Below the pieces are notes generated by a model, which saw only the letters and a program-made list of their open reading frames with translations, searched no databases and was not told where the DNA came from. Below are positions 10,194-21,715 of a DNA stretch of 64,000 bases, in pieces. The stretch covers positions 2,737,795 to 2,801,794 of the forward strand of contig CM040444.1 in assembly GCA_022749755.1 (NCBI GenBank). Reading direction: 5' to 3'. Numbering within the stretch: the first letter of the stretch is position 1; each line of letters opens with the position of its first letter. The position numbers and the translations under genes are program-made. This stretch comes from Azadirachta indica. Taxonomy: Eukaryota > Streptophyta > Magnoliopsida > Sapindales > Meliaceae.

Positions 10194-10462
10194 ACCTATA
10201 AAGCTAACATTAAAGGGGCGACGAGATATTATTGAAATAATAGGGGTAATGATATTAAGCTAAATAATAGGGTTATTAGGCATTGTTTCCAATAAATTTA
10301 AGAATTCATGACCAATATTTATAAATATCCTACACAGCTAACATTGAAGGGGTGATGAGATATTATTGAAATATTAGGGCGTGATGATATTAGACTAAAT
10401 AATGGGGGTATCCGGCATTCTTTCCAATAAATTTAAGAATTCATGACTTATATTCATAGATC
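10194..10462. repeat. 135 bp tandem duplication
   Basis: Two copies lie head to tail, starting near 10194 and 10329. Both contain agctaacatt-aagggg, gagatattattgaaat, gatgatatta and ggcatt-tttccaataaattt, and both end in aagaattcatgac. They differ at scattered positions, so the duplication is not very recent. No gene is involved. Confidence 0.8.
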
Positions 10463-11051
10463 TCCAATTACCACAAACAATAAAAGTTATTACTTAAATC
10501 TAATAAATATGCAACAAATTCATAATTATGATTTCTTTTAACAAAGCTCCAATACCACATTTTTCAACGTAATTATAAATATAAAATATCATTCATTGGC
10601 TCCCAATAGTTTAAAATACCATGATTTTCACAAATTTAATAGAAAATTTTTTTATTAAAGATATACATATCTTGATACATAAAAATTTGAAAGTAAGGTG
10701 AAAAAATATTTAATAAACACCAATTTTTATTAGGGCTCATTTACTTTTTTAACTAATGTTTAACATTATTTACTTCTATTTCAAAGTATTTGTAGTTTTA
10801 AAACCCCAACACCTTAATACTAAAATTACCCTTAACCACTTATATTACCAATAAAATATTGTCTAGCAAAATATTTTAAAAAGTTAATAAATTTTAGATC
10901 AAGAAATAGTATTGATATCAAATGTTGTATTTTCCTATTAGTTTTAAATAATTTTGCATATAATGGATAACTTTTATATAAGTTTTACAATACTATTATT
11001 GTAACTTTTTAATGTTTATATTAAAGAAATTCTCTTTCTAAATTTAATGTG
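10463..11051. other. AT-rich intergenic stretch
   Basis: No gene, repeat or recognisable element between the 135 bp duplication and the Mutator-like element. There are only short chance open frames. Confidence 0.5.
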
Positions 11052-11214
11052 TAGAAAATTGGGAAATTTATAAAAATGCCCACTGTTCACCCCTACTTTT
11101 CTTAAATAACTACTACTTAAAATTCTTTTCAAAAATGACCAACTCACTTTTTCTTGAACAAAATTACCCTTAATTATCAAAAACATTCGAATCCCTAATT
11201 TTGCCCTAATTTCA

Positions 11215-11640
11215 CGATTCTGAAAAAATCGAAACTATAATTTTGATCACGTTAAAAATTATGGTACTAATTGAAACTTCTGATTACTACGTGATCGAAA
11301 CTTACTATTTTGTCACTTGTTCTGGAAAAATCGAAAGTATAATTTCGATCACGTTAAAAATTATAGCCGTGATCGAAACTACTGATCACTACGTGATCGA
11401 AATTTCTAATATTTTGTCAACGATTCTGAAAAATTGAAACTATAGTTTCAATCACGTAAAAAATTATGGTCATGATCGAAACTGCTAATCATTACGTAAC
11501 CGAAACTTCTAATATTTGTCACCCGTTCTGGAAAAATCGAAACTATAGTTTCGATTACGCCAGAAGTTTAAGTCATGATCGACACTGCTGATCACTACAT
11601 GATCAAAACGAATAAATTTTTTTAATTTGTTCTGGCAACA
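11215..11640 (+). repeat. 103 bp tandem repeat, about four copies, inside the MULE-type element
   Basis: Units begin with attctgaaaaa or ttctggaaaaatcgaaa near 11215, 11320, 11423 and 11526; a degraded fifth follows near 11630. Each unit holds cgaaactatagtttcgatca, a gtgatcgaaact element, tgatcactacgtgatc and ctaatattttgtca. Each therefore contains short inverted repeats built from the word GATCGAAA. More decayed relatives occur at about 12000-12370. Confidence 0.85.
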
Positions 11641-12415
11641 AAAAAATATTGTAGTTTTGATCACATTAGAAATGTCACTTGTGATCGAAACAATATATTC
11701 TGTATTTGAGTCGAAGAATAAATCGAAAGTGAATAATGTAGTAGTGTGCAAATAGAGTATAATGAGAGAAGTAAAAATGTTTACATGTTGCAATAGCGTG
11801 AGAACATGAGAGCTACTATAGCTCAAATTTGTTGGCAATTACATATCCAAGTTTGGAGTTAAATTTTAACAATCCCATAAAATTTAACCTCAAACTCGAA
11901 ATGTGATACCAATGCACAGTCATGATATAGAACTTCTCAAATTCTAAATCAATGACCTTTAGAGCAGCCCCAATTAGTCAATTAGGCGTTTCTGTAGAAA
12001 TTGAAACTGTAGTTTCAATCATATTACAAATGTTACATGTAATGGAAACTTTTGAGCACAACGTGATAAAAACTGTTTCTTCCATATTAATGTCTTGGGA
12101 AAAATTAAAACTGCATTTTTCATCATGATTAAAAGTTTACATGTGATCAAAAGTGTAAAAATACTATGTAATCGATTTGACACATTTAGAATCACACAGT
12201 ATCTAGATGGTTTCTATTCACGTCACTAATTTTTAGCATGTTCGAAATTGTAATTTTATGTTTATCCCGGAGAATTCAAAACAAATTAAAAGTTACTACA
12301 ATTTCGATCACAAGGTAAAAAATAGTTTTGATCAAGTTCAGTTTTAGTTCATGATTGAAACTGCAGTTTAGAAATCTCGTGAATTTGAAGAAAACTGATG
12401 GTATATTAATTAATT

Positions 12416-12661
12416 TTGTTTGTTTTAGTGGAGATACCTGAAAATGTAAACATCATACAATGGATAGATACAAAATGTGTAAAAGTAATATCAGCAATAA
12501 AACAATTCAAAATAAACAAAAAAAACATTAAATTTGTGAGCGTAAATAATAGAATTCAAAAAGAACAACACATATTTGAAGTAAACAAAGTAGTACATTC
12601 AATGCCTTTGTCTGCAAGTTATTTTGTTGGTTTGGAAGTGCATAACTATAAAAATAAATAA
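12416..12661 (+). CDS. Unidentified 81-codon open frame inside the MULE-type element
   Basis: I do not recognise this protein. It is rich in Lys, Asn and Ile, with no signal peptide or membrane segment, and starts MFVLVEIPENVNIIQWIDTK. It could be a decayed captured gene fragment or a chance frame in AT-rich DNA; a 198-base open frame on the opposite strand (12680-12877) also lacks motifs. Low confidence that it is a gene. Confidence 0.15.
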   Translation: MFVLVEIPENVNIIQWIDTKCVKVISAIKQFKINKKNIKFVSVNNRIQKEQHIFEVNKVVHSMPLSASYFVGLEVHNYKNK

Positions 12662-13035
12662 ATAAACCCTTACATATGCTTAAATTGAACACAAGTCATT
12701 GACCATGGTAGAGGGTGATAGGATTTTTTCATGTGGCACGATTATGTCCAACTTATTGACACCTGGAACAGGTCCGACGAATAACTTCCTTTCCCCTAAA
12801 AGAAATTCACTGTTTTTTAGGTCAGCTAGAAGGAGGGCGTTGTCTGGATGGATTGACATTAATTTTTCGTACTTCATTTGGAATCACCTAGTCTACATCA
12901 TTCCCAACTGGATGAATAGACTTCTTAAAGTTTTTTCATCATTTAAGAAGAATTAAAATTACTCAAATTCTGCTTCAAAATAAAGAGGAAACGGCAAATT
13001 TTATGGTGCTCCTAAAAAACTTTCAAGCACGGCCA

Positions 13036-13215
13036 TTTAACTTTAATCGAAGTTAACTTTCGATTAGAGGCACCTTTTTCATCATGGTTGAAAGTTAGTT
13101 TCGATCATGTGAAAAACTACTCATGATCGAAAGTTACTTTCGATCATAGGTATTTTTTCTCATGATCGGAACTAACTTTCAATCATGAAGAAAAAATTGC
13201 CCATGATTGAAACTA
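13036..13215. repeat. Cluster of GATCGAAA inverted repeats, including a 25 bp palindrome
   Basis: Within 180 bases the words cgaagttaactttcga, gaaagttagtttcgatcat, gatcgaaagttactttcgatc and gatcggaactaactttcaatcat alternate. The segment 13123-13147 is a perfect 25-base palindrome about a central T. These relate to the GATCGAAA units of the 103 bp repeat on the other side of the element. Confidence 0.8.
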
Positions 13216-13689
13216 CGTCGCAGAATTGTTTATAAAATCTCAATTTTCATTTTCTCCCTCAATCATCTATACCAAACATAATCAAACAATCTACCTACAT
13301 TCAATAACAATTTCTATCACCATAATCTCAAAATACACACAAACAACATCAATTTTTATTTTTTTAACCAACTTTTTCTTTTTTGTTTTTCAAATTAAAA
13401 TTATCCACCTGTTTATACAAATGGTTGATTGATTTCCTTCAATTCAAATGATTAGTTAGTAGTTTGTGATAAAAAAAACTAGAGAAAAAATAATTTTATT
13501 AAGAGAATATGGAATAAAGAAGAAAGAAAGAAGAAAGAAAGAAAAAAGAATGGGGTTTTAAGTTTTAGGTAATTAAGAGTAATTTTGTCCAAGAAAAAAT
13601 GAGTTGGTCATTTTTAAAAAGGATTTTAAACAATAGTTATTTAAGAAAAATGGGGGTGAACAGTAGGTATTTTTATAAATTTTCCGAGA

Positions 13690-14040
13690 AAAATCGATCT
13701 CTTAACCTCTTGTTATTAAAGTAAGCGGTCAATCCAACTAACTATTTTCTTAAGCACCATAAAATTATTATCTAACAAGAAAAATATAGATTACTTATAT
13801 CTGTATAACTATAAAAAATATAAATATTAAACAGAGTTATTATAATTAATCAAACGAATCAATATGATATATAAGAGATTCACTAAATCAATTACACTTG
13901 TATAATAATAAAAAATAAAATGTAAATTACATAATTTTCTTTTATTTTTATTAAGAAAGTTTGATATTTTCATACCATTCAATATGTTTAGTAAAAATGG
14001 TAAAATATGCCAAAATCAAATAGCAATAATAATAAACTTT
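13690..14040. other. AT-rich downstream flank of the WAT1-related gene
   Basis: No gene visible. It lies just beyond the stop codon of the minus-strand transporter gene and may contain its 3' UTR. I could not fix a polyadenylation site. Confidence 0.4.
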
Positions 14041-17000
14041 CTATATTTTTTCCAAGGACTCTGCATCAGCAATAGCAGAATTTGATGGTTTGAATTGGGT
14101 ATTTGGTTCACCAGCATTGACATTAATATCAATCAACTCACATTCTTGGGAGGGCAATAACTGAGTTTTGTTCTCAATCTCCTTGCTTTTACCCCAAAGC
14201 ACCATGTATAATCCACACACTATCAACCCTGCTCCCACTATGCTGCCATTAGAATGTGTTCAAGTTAATACAATTTATATTACATTTTAACTAAAGAAAG
14301 TAACATTTAGAATATCATTAATTAATTAATTACTTAGTAAACAAAATGAAATATATATATATACACTATTTAGTTTTAGTTAAATGTTCAATTTAATCTT
14401 ACTAATTTCAAACATATATAGACAAATCTTAATCTAATATTTGGATCCGTGAATTTTGACTAAGAGTTCGTTTATTTTTCTTTTATTTGAAATGTAAATA
14501 GATCAAAAACTTGAATGAATAAATTTGAATAATTTTAAATAATATATTTTTTATTATCACATTTAAAAACTAATCATTTTGTTTACAGTAGACTCTATAT
14601 ATTAAGAAATAAATTAAAATTTCAAATTATTTTGGTTCATTGTAACTAAAATATTTGTTCATATTTCAAACTTTATACTTAGTTAAAAAGTAACTTATTT
14701 TATTAAAATATAATTATCAAGTTTATAGTAATAAGTTAAGAACAAAAACACCTTCATAATATTAGAATGACCGAAACTAAACTATATTCAAACTTTAAAT
14801 TTAAAGAACAAACAAACATCAAGATTAATATGATATATTAATTATTAAAATAATTATATTTAATTTTTGAGAGTATTTTTATAATACTTACTGAAAAACA
14901 TGCAAATTTCCACAAAATTTTTAAATCAATCAACTAAAGTGCCATTTCGAACAAAAACCTAAGGACACATAAATATATATTCATAGAAAGAACAAATAAT
15001 TAGTACGATGGTCTAATTATCACATTAATTATAATATAAAAAGTTAATTTATTAATTGGTGAAGATAATTAATTGATTAGTGTTAAAGAAAGAAAAAGTA
15101 ATTAAATTAATTAATTATTGAATACCTTCCACAGTGCAACTTTTCATCCAAGAACAAAGAGCCTGCAAGAGCTATTAGCAAAGATGATATGGGACTAAAA
15201 ATGCAAGTGAAAACTGGTCCTCTTATTGCTAAACACCATGTGACCATTGCTACAACCACTCCTGAAGTTACTATTCCCTACAAAATTTAAAAAATAAACC
15301 ATCATTAATTTAAACGAAAAAATATAAATACGAGAAATAAATTAGTATTATTAAAAACAAATTGAGTGTTACCTAAAAAAATAAAAATGTTGTTAAAAAA
15401 AAAAATTAGTAGCAGTTTACCCATGTTAAAATAGTTAGGATTTGTTTGGTACTGCTTTCAAGTAAACCTTTTCTTATAGTACATTTTTTATAAATAGAGT
15501 TTTCAACAAAAAAAAATTTATTAATTATTTAGTTATTTATATATAATATTTAAAAAAATGGTTTAATTATGAGTTTATAAAAATATATTATAAGAAAATA
15601 ATGTAAAATCTTTAAAATAAAATAAACACATTTTAAATAATTTAACTTTTTAAAAAATCTCAAAACAATTATTACAAAAAAATTGCAATTTGAGTTACTT
15701 CCAATTACCCAAAAAAAAAAATTTTTATTCTCAAAAACTCATTTCTAATGTAAGTTTAAATAATATAAAAAAAATTAAAAAAAGACTTTCAATAACAAAA
15801 TTCGCTCAATTATCAATGAAAAATTAAACTAAATGATTGAGAACTTAATCTCACTACCCTATTAATTTTGAAAATCTAAAATTTAATAGCATCAACAATA
15901 AATCCAAAATTAACAAAAAGAGTTATTAATTGGAGATATGAGAGTGAAATTTTCAATTCTTATAAAATTAATAATGAAATAAATATTAATTTGTGTGTAT
16001 ATATATATAATACTGACCGAATAAGCAGCAGTAAGAAGTCTAAGATTGGAGGTGAGCTTCCATTGATTCCAATGCGTACTAGTGGTAGAGTCCAAGCATA
16101 GTGCAAAAACCACACATTGAATTGAGCCCATCAAAGACAACAAAGCTGTGCTTGAGTAAGGACATGGGTACCTCTTACTCATCTTTGCCTGCATCATCAA
16201 TTAATTAATTCAAAATCAAATAAAATAATTACAATAATAATTTTCTTTCCAACTTGTATCCTATAATTTTTACGCAAATAATATGAAAGTTGACTTTTTA
16301 TTATTATTATATTACCTCGTATATTAGTTAGATCAAGTGATTAAAATTTTATTTTTTACTTAATTTTGAAAGTAAAATTAAAAATGATATTTTGTATGTT
16401 AATTTTTAGTTAACTTATTTTCATTACTTATAGTTGATATTTTATCCTAACATTGACTTTAAAGTGACATCACATTAATTTCAAACATATCTTAAATCAA
16501 TACTTTAATCTTAATATAATTTAACAAATACCTAGGTAGACTTTCGATTAGTTAAAAATTTTGTTAGTTTGGTAGTTTATTTATTTACCTTTATTTTAAT
16601 GACTACAACATCCTTATTATGATCATTTTAAGAGTTATATATATTAAATTACCTTACTTTTGTCCAAATTTAATTATGAACTAAACTAATAAGTAAGAGT
16701 TTATATGAGTATTATTAAACCGGAGCGTTAAAACCCACATTTAACCCCATCTTAAAAGTGTATATGCCTTTTTTTAAATAAAAATTAATATATATTTCAC
16801 TCAGTTAAAATAAAAATTTGACATATAAATAAACAATCATATTTACTCAAAGAAAATTAATTAATTGACATGATGATGATCACCTGAATAATCAACCAAA
16901 TAGCATATGAGAAAGAACCTCCAAGAGAAGACAAACACCCAACCAAATGGCTATTTTGAAACTTTCTATGGTGTTGCTGCTTAAGCTTAATATGTGAAGA

Positions 17001-18312
17001 TGATGACCAAATCTTTATTTCTGCTCCTTTGTAGAATGTCAACACCATTCCCCCTCCTATTCCCATTAGTGTTCCCAATACTTTTGCCTTTCCACTTTGT
17101 GTCTCTATTCCCAATTTCTCCATCCTATCAATTATAAAATTATTCATACATATCATTCAATTAAACTTATAAATATAAATGAAATAAAATTAACATTACT
17201 AGTTCTCAAACTTAGTTACATCACTATTAGAAAAATTAACATAATTAATAAATCAGAGCAATAACATTTTCATCTCTAAACTTTGATAAAATAATAAATA
17301 AAAAAAAATTTCATAACGTTTACAAATTGGTCCTTAACTTTAGTTATTTCTTGATTTCACATAGATTCTTGTCCAAGATGAAAATATTACAAATGTAAAC
17401 TAAGTATGTTCTAGTTATTGTTTTAATAAAATTTAGCAGGAAAAAAAATATTACTACCCCATTAATAAATTGTGAAAAATTATAATTGACTTTAATACCC
17501 GATTATAAATTATGAAAAATTATAATTGACCTTATTACCTAAAACAGATGGCCAGGATAAAGGTAAAAGCTGGATTAAGGTTGGACATGGCAGCTGCAAA
17601 TGTTGCAGATGTTAAAGATAAACATTCTACGTACAAATTTTGAGCCACTAATCCCCTGCAATCACAATCACGATAATTAAATAATACTAATTAGACAATT
17701 GACTAGCAATGAAAAATGAATATAATATTTTCATCTCTAAACTTTAATAGAATAAAAAATTAAATATATTATTTGATCAATTTTAATAATTTAGTTCCCA
17801 CGGTTTGTTATTTATCTTATGTATACAACATTTCAAGTACTAAGATCTTGGAAGTTAAGAAACGTATGCTATAATTTGTTATTTGACCAAAATTCAAAGC
17901 CAAAAATATGATAACCCAATTGAAAACTTACCCAAATAACCCAGAAAGAAAAGCTTGGAATAGTATCATCCATGTGAGCTTTGGCCTGCTCTTCCTGTGG
18001 AAAAAGAATGATAAAAGAATGAAATTAATAATGACTTTGGTGGGTAATATGGGAAAGAGGTAGAGATAGAAACTGATTAAGAAATTAATTAAAGTTTTGT
18101 TAATTAATGAACCTTTCGAAGATGAGAGCCAGAGGGCCAATGAAGGCTGTAGCAAATATCATTCTATAGGCAATAAAAATCCTCAAATTCATTCCATCAT
18201 TGGCAACTAATTTGTATAAAATATTCATTATAGTATAAGCAATTTGAACCAAAATCATCACCAACACTGACTTTAATCCATCCATAACTTCACAAATATT
18301 TGCTATCTTCAT
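14041..18312 (-). CDS. WAT1-related protein (EamA/DMT transporter, nodulin MtN21 family)
   Basis: Complete seven-exon gene on the minus strand. Exons: 18312-18113, 17994-17932, 17655-17539, 17124-16884, 16188-16018, 15277-15126 and 14242-14041. All introns have GT-AG borders and the phases join without error, giving 381 residues, normal for the family. Landmarks in order are LVMILVQIAYTIMNILYKL, RKSRPKLTWMILFQAFLSG, LTSATFAAAMSNLNPAFTFI, KAKVLGTLMGIGGGMVLTFY, IRGPVF and LFLDEKLHCG. These are the two EamA repeats, which together form about ten membrane helices. The C-terminal tail is hydrophilic. Members are small-molecule transporters of the plasma membrane or tonoplast; Arabidopsis WAT1 exports vacuolar auxin. 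The substrate here is unknown. A start four codons earlier (18324, MCVI) is possible, but ATG at 18312 (MKIANICEVMDGLKS) looks more typical. Confidence 0.93.
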
Positions 18313-18330
18313 TATAACACACAAAAATAT

Positions 18331-18361
18331 AGTGGAGAGAGAGAGAGAGAGAGAGAGAGAA
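18331..18361. repeat. (GA)n microsatellite in the 5' leader of the WAT1-related gene
   Basis: About 15 GA dinucleotides lie roughly 20-50 bases upstream of the ATG of the minus-strand transporter gene (CT repeat on the coding strand). CT-rich leaders are common in plant genes and can bind GAGA-type BBR/BPC factors; any such role here is inference. Confidence 0.8.
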
Positions 18362-19414
18362 GGAGAATAGGAAATAAGTTCTTGGAGCTTTTATGTTAGA
18401 ATGAAGAGCATAGTCAAGGTTGTTTATAACAATGAAAAATTTTTATACAAATTTTCAATTTTTACATTAAATTCGTGTAAGTCTTAAAAGTCTCAAAATT
18501 TGTCACATATATTTTTGCGTATTTTCTTTATAAGTTGTTGTATTTAATCCAATGACTTTGTGAAAGTAGAAATTTTTTATTTTCATTTTAAAAATAACTG
18601 CGAACAACCTATTATATAATATAACGTTCGTACTACTTAATATACGGTCTTATTATTTATTTAAGTATTATTTAATAACAAATTGATAAAGATAAAGCTC
18701 AAAAGTTTTTAAAATCATCACATTGGCCCTTGTTAATTTGACTCACATAACTAGATAAATTTTAAAAAATTAAAGTTATCACGCAAGTCCCACTTTAAGA
18801 CCAACAAAAAATTTTGAGGAAATAATTAAATCTACCTAAAATCATATCTTTTACACTCTAATCCATAACTTAAGAAAAAATTTGTTTATATTAAATTGTC
18901 ACGGCATTTAAAAGTTTAAATTTAAAAGTGAAGGTCCGAAAACAATAATATTTACTCTATTAACATCTCTCCATGCGTGTAAATTTGGATTTTATTTAAT
19001 AGTTTTGTCATGTCGATTTAAATAGTTATAATATAATTTTATTATTACAAAATATTCATGCAAAACACCGTAAAATTAAATTTTATTGCAATACTATTTG
19101 TTAAATTACTATTTAATCTAAAAAGAAATTTGAAAATAAGAACTCAAACTGCTTAGGGACAATATTTAAGCTCAATTTAAGATTTAATTATGTATAATAA
19201 ATCAAACAAATGAGAGCTAGGTGAAGTTTACGCATCTACATTTATAGATAAATTGCATGAAGAAAGATTACTAATTATGATCATGAAATGCCAAAAAAAC
19301 AACTTTATTAAAGGGTTTTGTTAGGATTGCACACGTGGCAGAGATTCTTTGTGGATTTTTTCTACAAGTGTTTGGTGCATGTTAATGATGGCCAGCTAGT
19401 TCTAGGGTTAGTGT

Positions 19415-19510
19415 GACACTTACACATTAAATGCAGGCATATACGTGGACAAAATATATGACACTTGCACATTAAATGCAGGCATATACATGGACAAAAT
19501 ATATGACACT
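19415..19510. repeat. 45 bp tandem duplication
   Basis: gacactt(a/g)cacattaaatgc, then aggcatatac(g/a)tggacaaaatatat, occurs twice in direct succession (19415-19459 and 19460-19504) and is followed by a third gacact. Only a couple of differences separate the copies, so it is fairly recent. Confidence 0.85.
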
Positions 19511-20097
19511 ACAATTTTTTTTATACGAATTCTTATAAATTTCTTTCCAATTAATAAGGTTAAAAATTAGGATTTTATTGAGAGATTACGTAATTGTTAT
19601 TATTATAGTCTATCCTACATATCTAGGCACAAGTAATGTGATTTTCATGAGGGATATTTGTCTACACACTTAGAGGTAGGAATTCTACATATTTTAGATG
19701 GGATGAGTCTTGTTTTTGGTAGAACGCCACATGCACTTGGTGAATGAGAACGTTTCAATAATTAACAAAAATTTAGTATGTGTATTTAAAATATGGATAT
19801 GAGCAACATGTATAAATTTAATGAAAAAATAACAATAACAACAACAACACACAAACATGAGATACACATTAACAATTCCTTAATTTTAAACAATTTCTTT
19901 CATCATTTATAAATTTTTTAAATTTAGATACTTTTAACAATTAAAATTAAATTTAAAATATATAATTAATACATAACAAATTTATCATAATTAATACACA
20001 TATAAAATATAATTTTAACTATCGAAATTATTTAAATCTAATAATTTATAAATAATGTAAAAAAATATATAAGATTAGTAAGCTATTGATCCTTTCC

Positions 20098-20125
20098 ATG
20101 TGTGTGTATATAGACACACACACAT
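20098..20125. repeat. Short GT/AC hairpin
   Basis: atgtgtgtgt, a short atatag spacer and acacacacacat form an inverted repeat that could fold into a stem of about ten base pairs. It is probably a microsatellite by-product. Confidence 0.6.
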
Positions 20126-20324
20126 ACATTACTTAACTACATCATATTGGATGTATCATTATATCTATATTTTCTTTATATATAAAAACTTGGAACATTT
20201 TAAATAAAAATTGAGATATTTAACATAAAAATTACAATATCTAATACGAAATTAAAATATTTAATATAAAATTAAAAAAAAAGTGTACGTAACAATATAT
20301 ATGTCTCCTAGTCAACTCCCTTTA

Positions 20325-20540
20325 GTTGGTAGCTAAGGAAAGGAAACGAGAAGCAAATTGGAATTCTTGATGTTATGTCTTTTAATGGTATTGCTACTTC
20401 TTTCGGTAAATATTCCTGATAGCCGAGTTATAAGGCACTAAATATTCTTGTGAAAAATAGTGGTTAATGTAATTCCCGCGATTCCCTAGTGAATAAAATC
20501 TGAAAACTTTTGCAAAATCAATTCTCTTGATTTCTTTTTT
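20325..20540 (+). repeat. Copy 1 of a dispersed 210 bp repeat
   Basis: It begins gtagctaaggaaaggaaacg and includes gttataaggcactaaa, agtggttaatgtaattc and tttgcaaaatcaattctctt. A diverged second copy lies in the same orientation at 21490-21715. Both are preceded by aataatgtaaaaaaat-like sequence and a short microsatellite, so the repeated unit may be longer. Confidence 0.65.
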
Positions 20541-21437
20541 TTTTTCTAGTTAAAAAAGAAGCATTAATATATGGTTGATAACAAAATGAATGAAAAATGG
20601 GATTAATTATGTTACGATATAATTAATTTTTTGTATAATTTTAAAATTAATTTTTTGTATATTTTAAAATTTTTTATATATTTATAATATAAAGTATAAG
20701 TTGAAAAATTTAGAAAATAATTTACGATACAAAATAAAAAAAATTTTAAAAATCATATAAAAAATTAGAAAATTGTACCATAATCTGCCTTGAAAATGAT
20801 ACATTGTGAAGCCATTAGTTTAAACTGTACAATGTCAATTACAAGTATAGACAACTCTCTTATTTATTAATATTTAATGAATAACAGACAAAATTTTTAT
20901 TTGTGAAACTATATGAAGAATTAGATTGATGAATATAGTAAGAAAGTTCTCATGATTTTCTAGAATTTTTGACATAATACATTTATTTTAGAATAAATAA
21001 ATAATGATAAAGATTGTATAACTAAAAAAATTTAAGATTTACAAAATAATTTTATTGAATAATCTCATTTAAATTATCCTATGTATTAAGCAGTTAAAAA
21101 TGTTAATATGAATATGGTGACAACAATAATAAGTAACTATATATGATGATAATTTAATTTGTTAGCAATTGACTATCACCATGACGGATAAATGCAAACC
21201 AAATAATAAAAATTGTATAAAACATAAAATATTTGTGATTAGCTTAATATTTGTCATTAAAGTAAAATATTTTTAACAGTTGAAATTAAATATAAAATGT
21301 ATTTTAATTATAATGTGCTAATTATATAATAATTATATATGTTACATTTAATTTCAACCATTGAAAGTATTTGAATAAAATGATTTGTAAATAGTGTAAA
21401 AAAATGTGTAAAGTTTAGGATCTACTCATTCTATTCA

Positions 21438-21484
21438 CATATATATATATATATATGTATGTATGTATGTTTGTATGTATGTAT
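21438..21484. repeat. (AT)n and (GTAT)n microsatellite
   Basis: About ten AT units are followed by a run of GTAT units with one interruption (gtttgtat). It lies immediately upstream of copy 2 of the dispersed repeat. Confidence 0.85.
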
Positions 21485-21489
21485 TTCGT

Positions 21490-21715
21490 TTAGTAGCTAG
21501 GGAAAGGAAAATGAAAAGAAAAATGAAATTGTTGATGTTGTTCTTCGAATGGTAAGGTTATTCCTTTTGATAAAGATTATTCTCGATAATTAATCAGGTT
21601 ATAGAGCACTAAAAGATTCAGGGGAAACTAGTGGTTCATATAATTCTAAAGGGTCCCAAGTGTTAAATTTTGAAAAATTTTTAAAATCAACTTCTCTTCA
21701 TTCTCGCATTAATAT
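21490..21715 (+). repeat. Copy 2 of a dispersed 210 bp repeat
   Basis: gtagctagggaaaggaaaat, gttatagagcactaaa, agtggttcatataattc and aaaatcaacttctcttc match copy 1 (20325-20540) with many substitutions and small indels. I could not assign the family. Confidence 0.65.

Larger units (their letters stand above)
11061..13685. mobile_element. Mutator-like (MULE-type) element, 2.6 kb, no transposase seen
   Basis: The left end (11061-11180) reads gggaaatttataaaaatgcc. The right end (13565-13685), reverse-complemented, reads ggaaaatttataaaaatacc. The similarity continues for about 120 bases (tgttcacccc, cttaaataacta, atgaccaactca, caaaattac). Flanks tagaaaatt (11052-11060) and gagaaaaat (13686-13694) match at 7 of 9 positions, consistent with the 9 bp target duplication of Mutator elements. 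Inside are a 103 bp tandem repeat and several inverted copies of GATCGAAA. I recognise no transposase, so it is probably non-autonomous. Confidence 0.78.

Noticed and set aside
11509..11838. 109-codon minus-strand frame in the MULE-type element
   Set aside because: It is produced by the 103 bp tandem repeat read on the other strand; no protein-like features.
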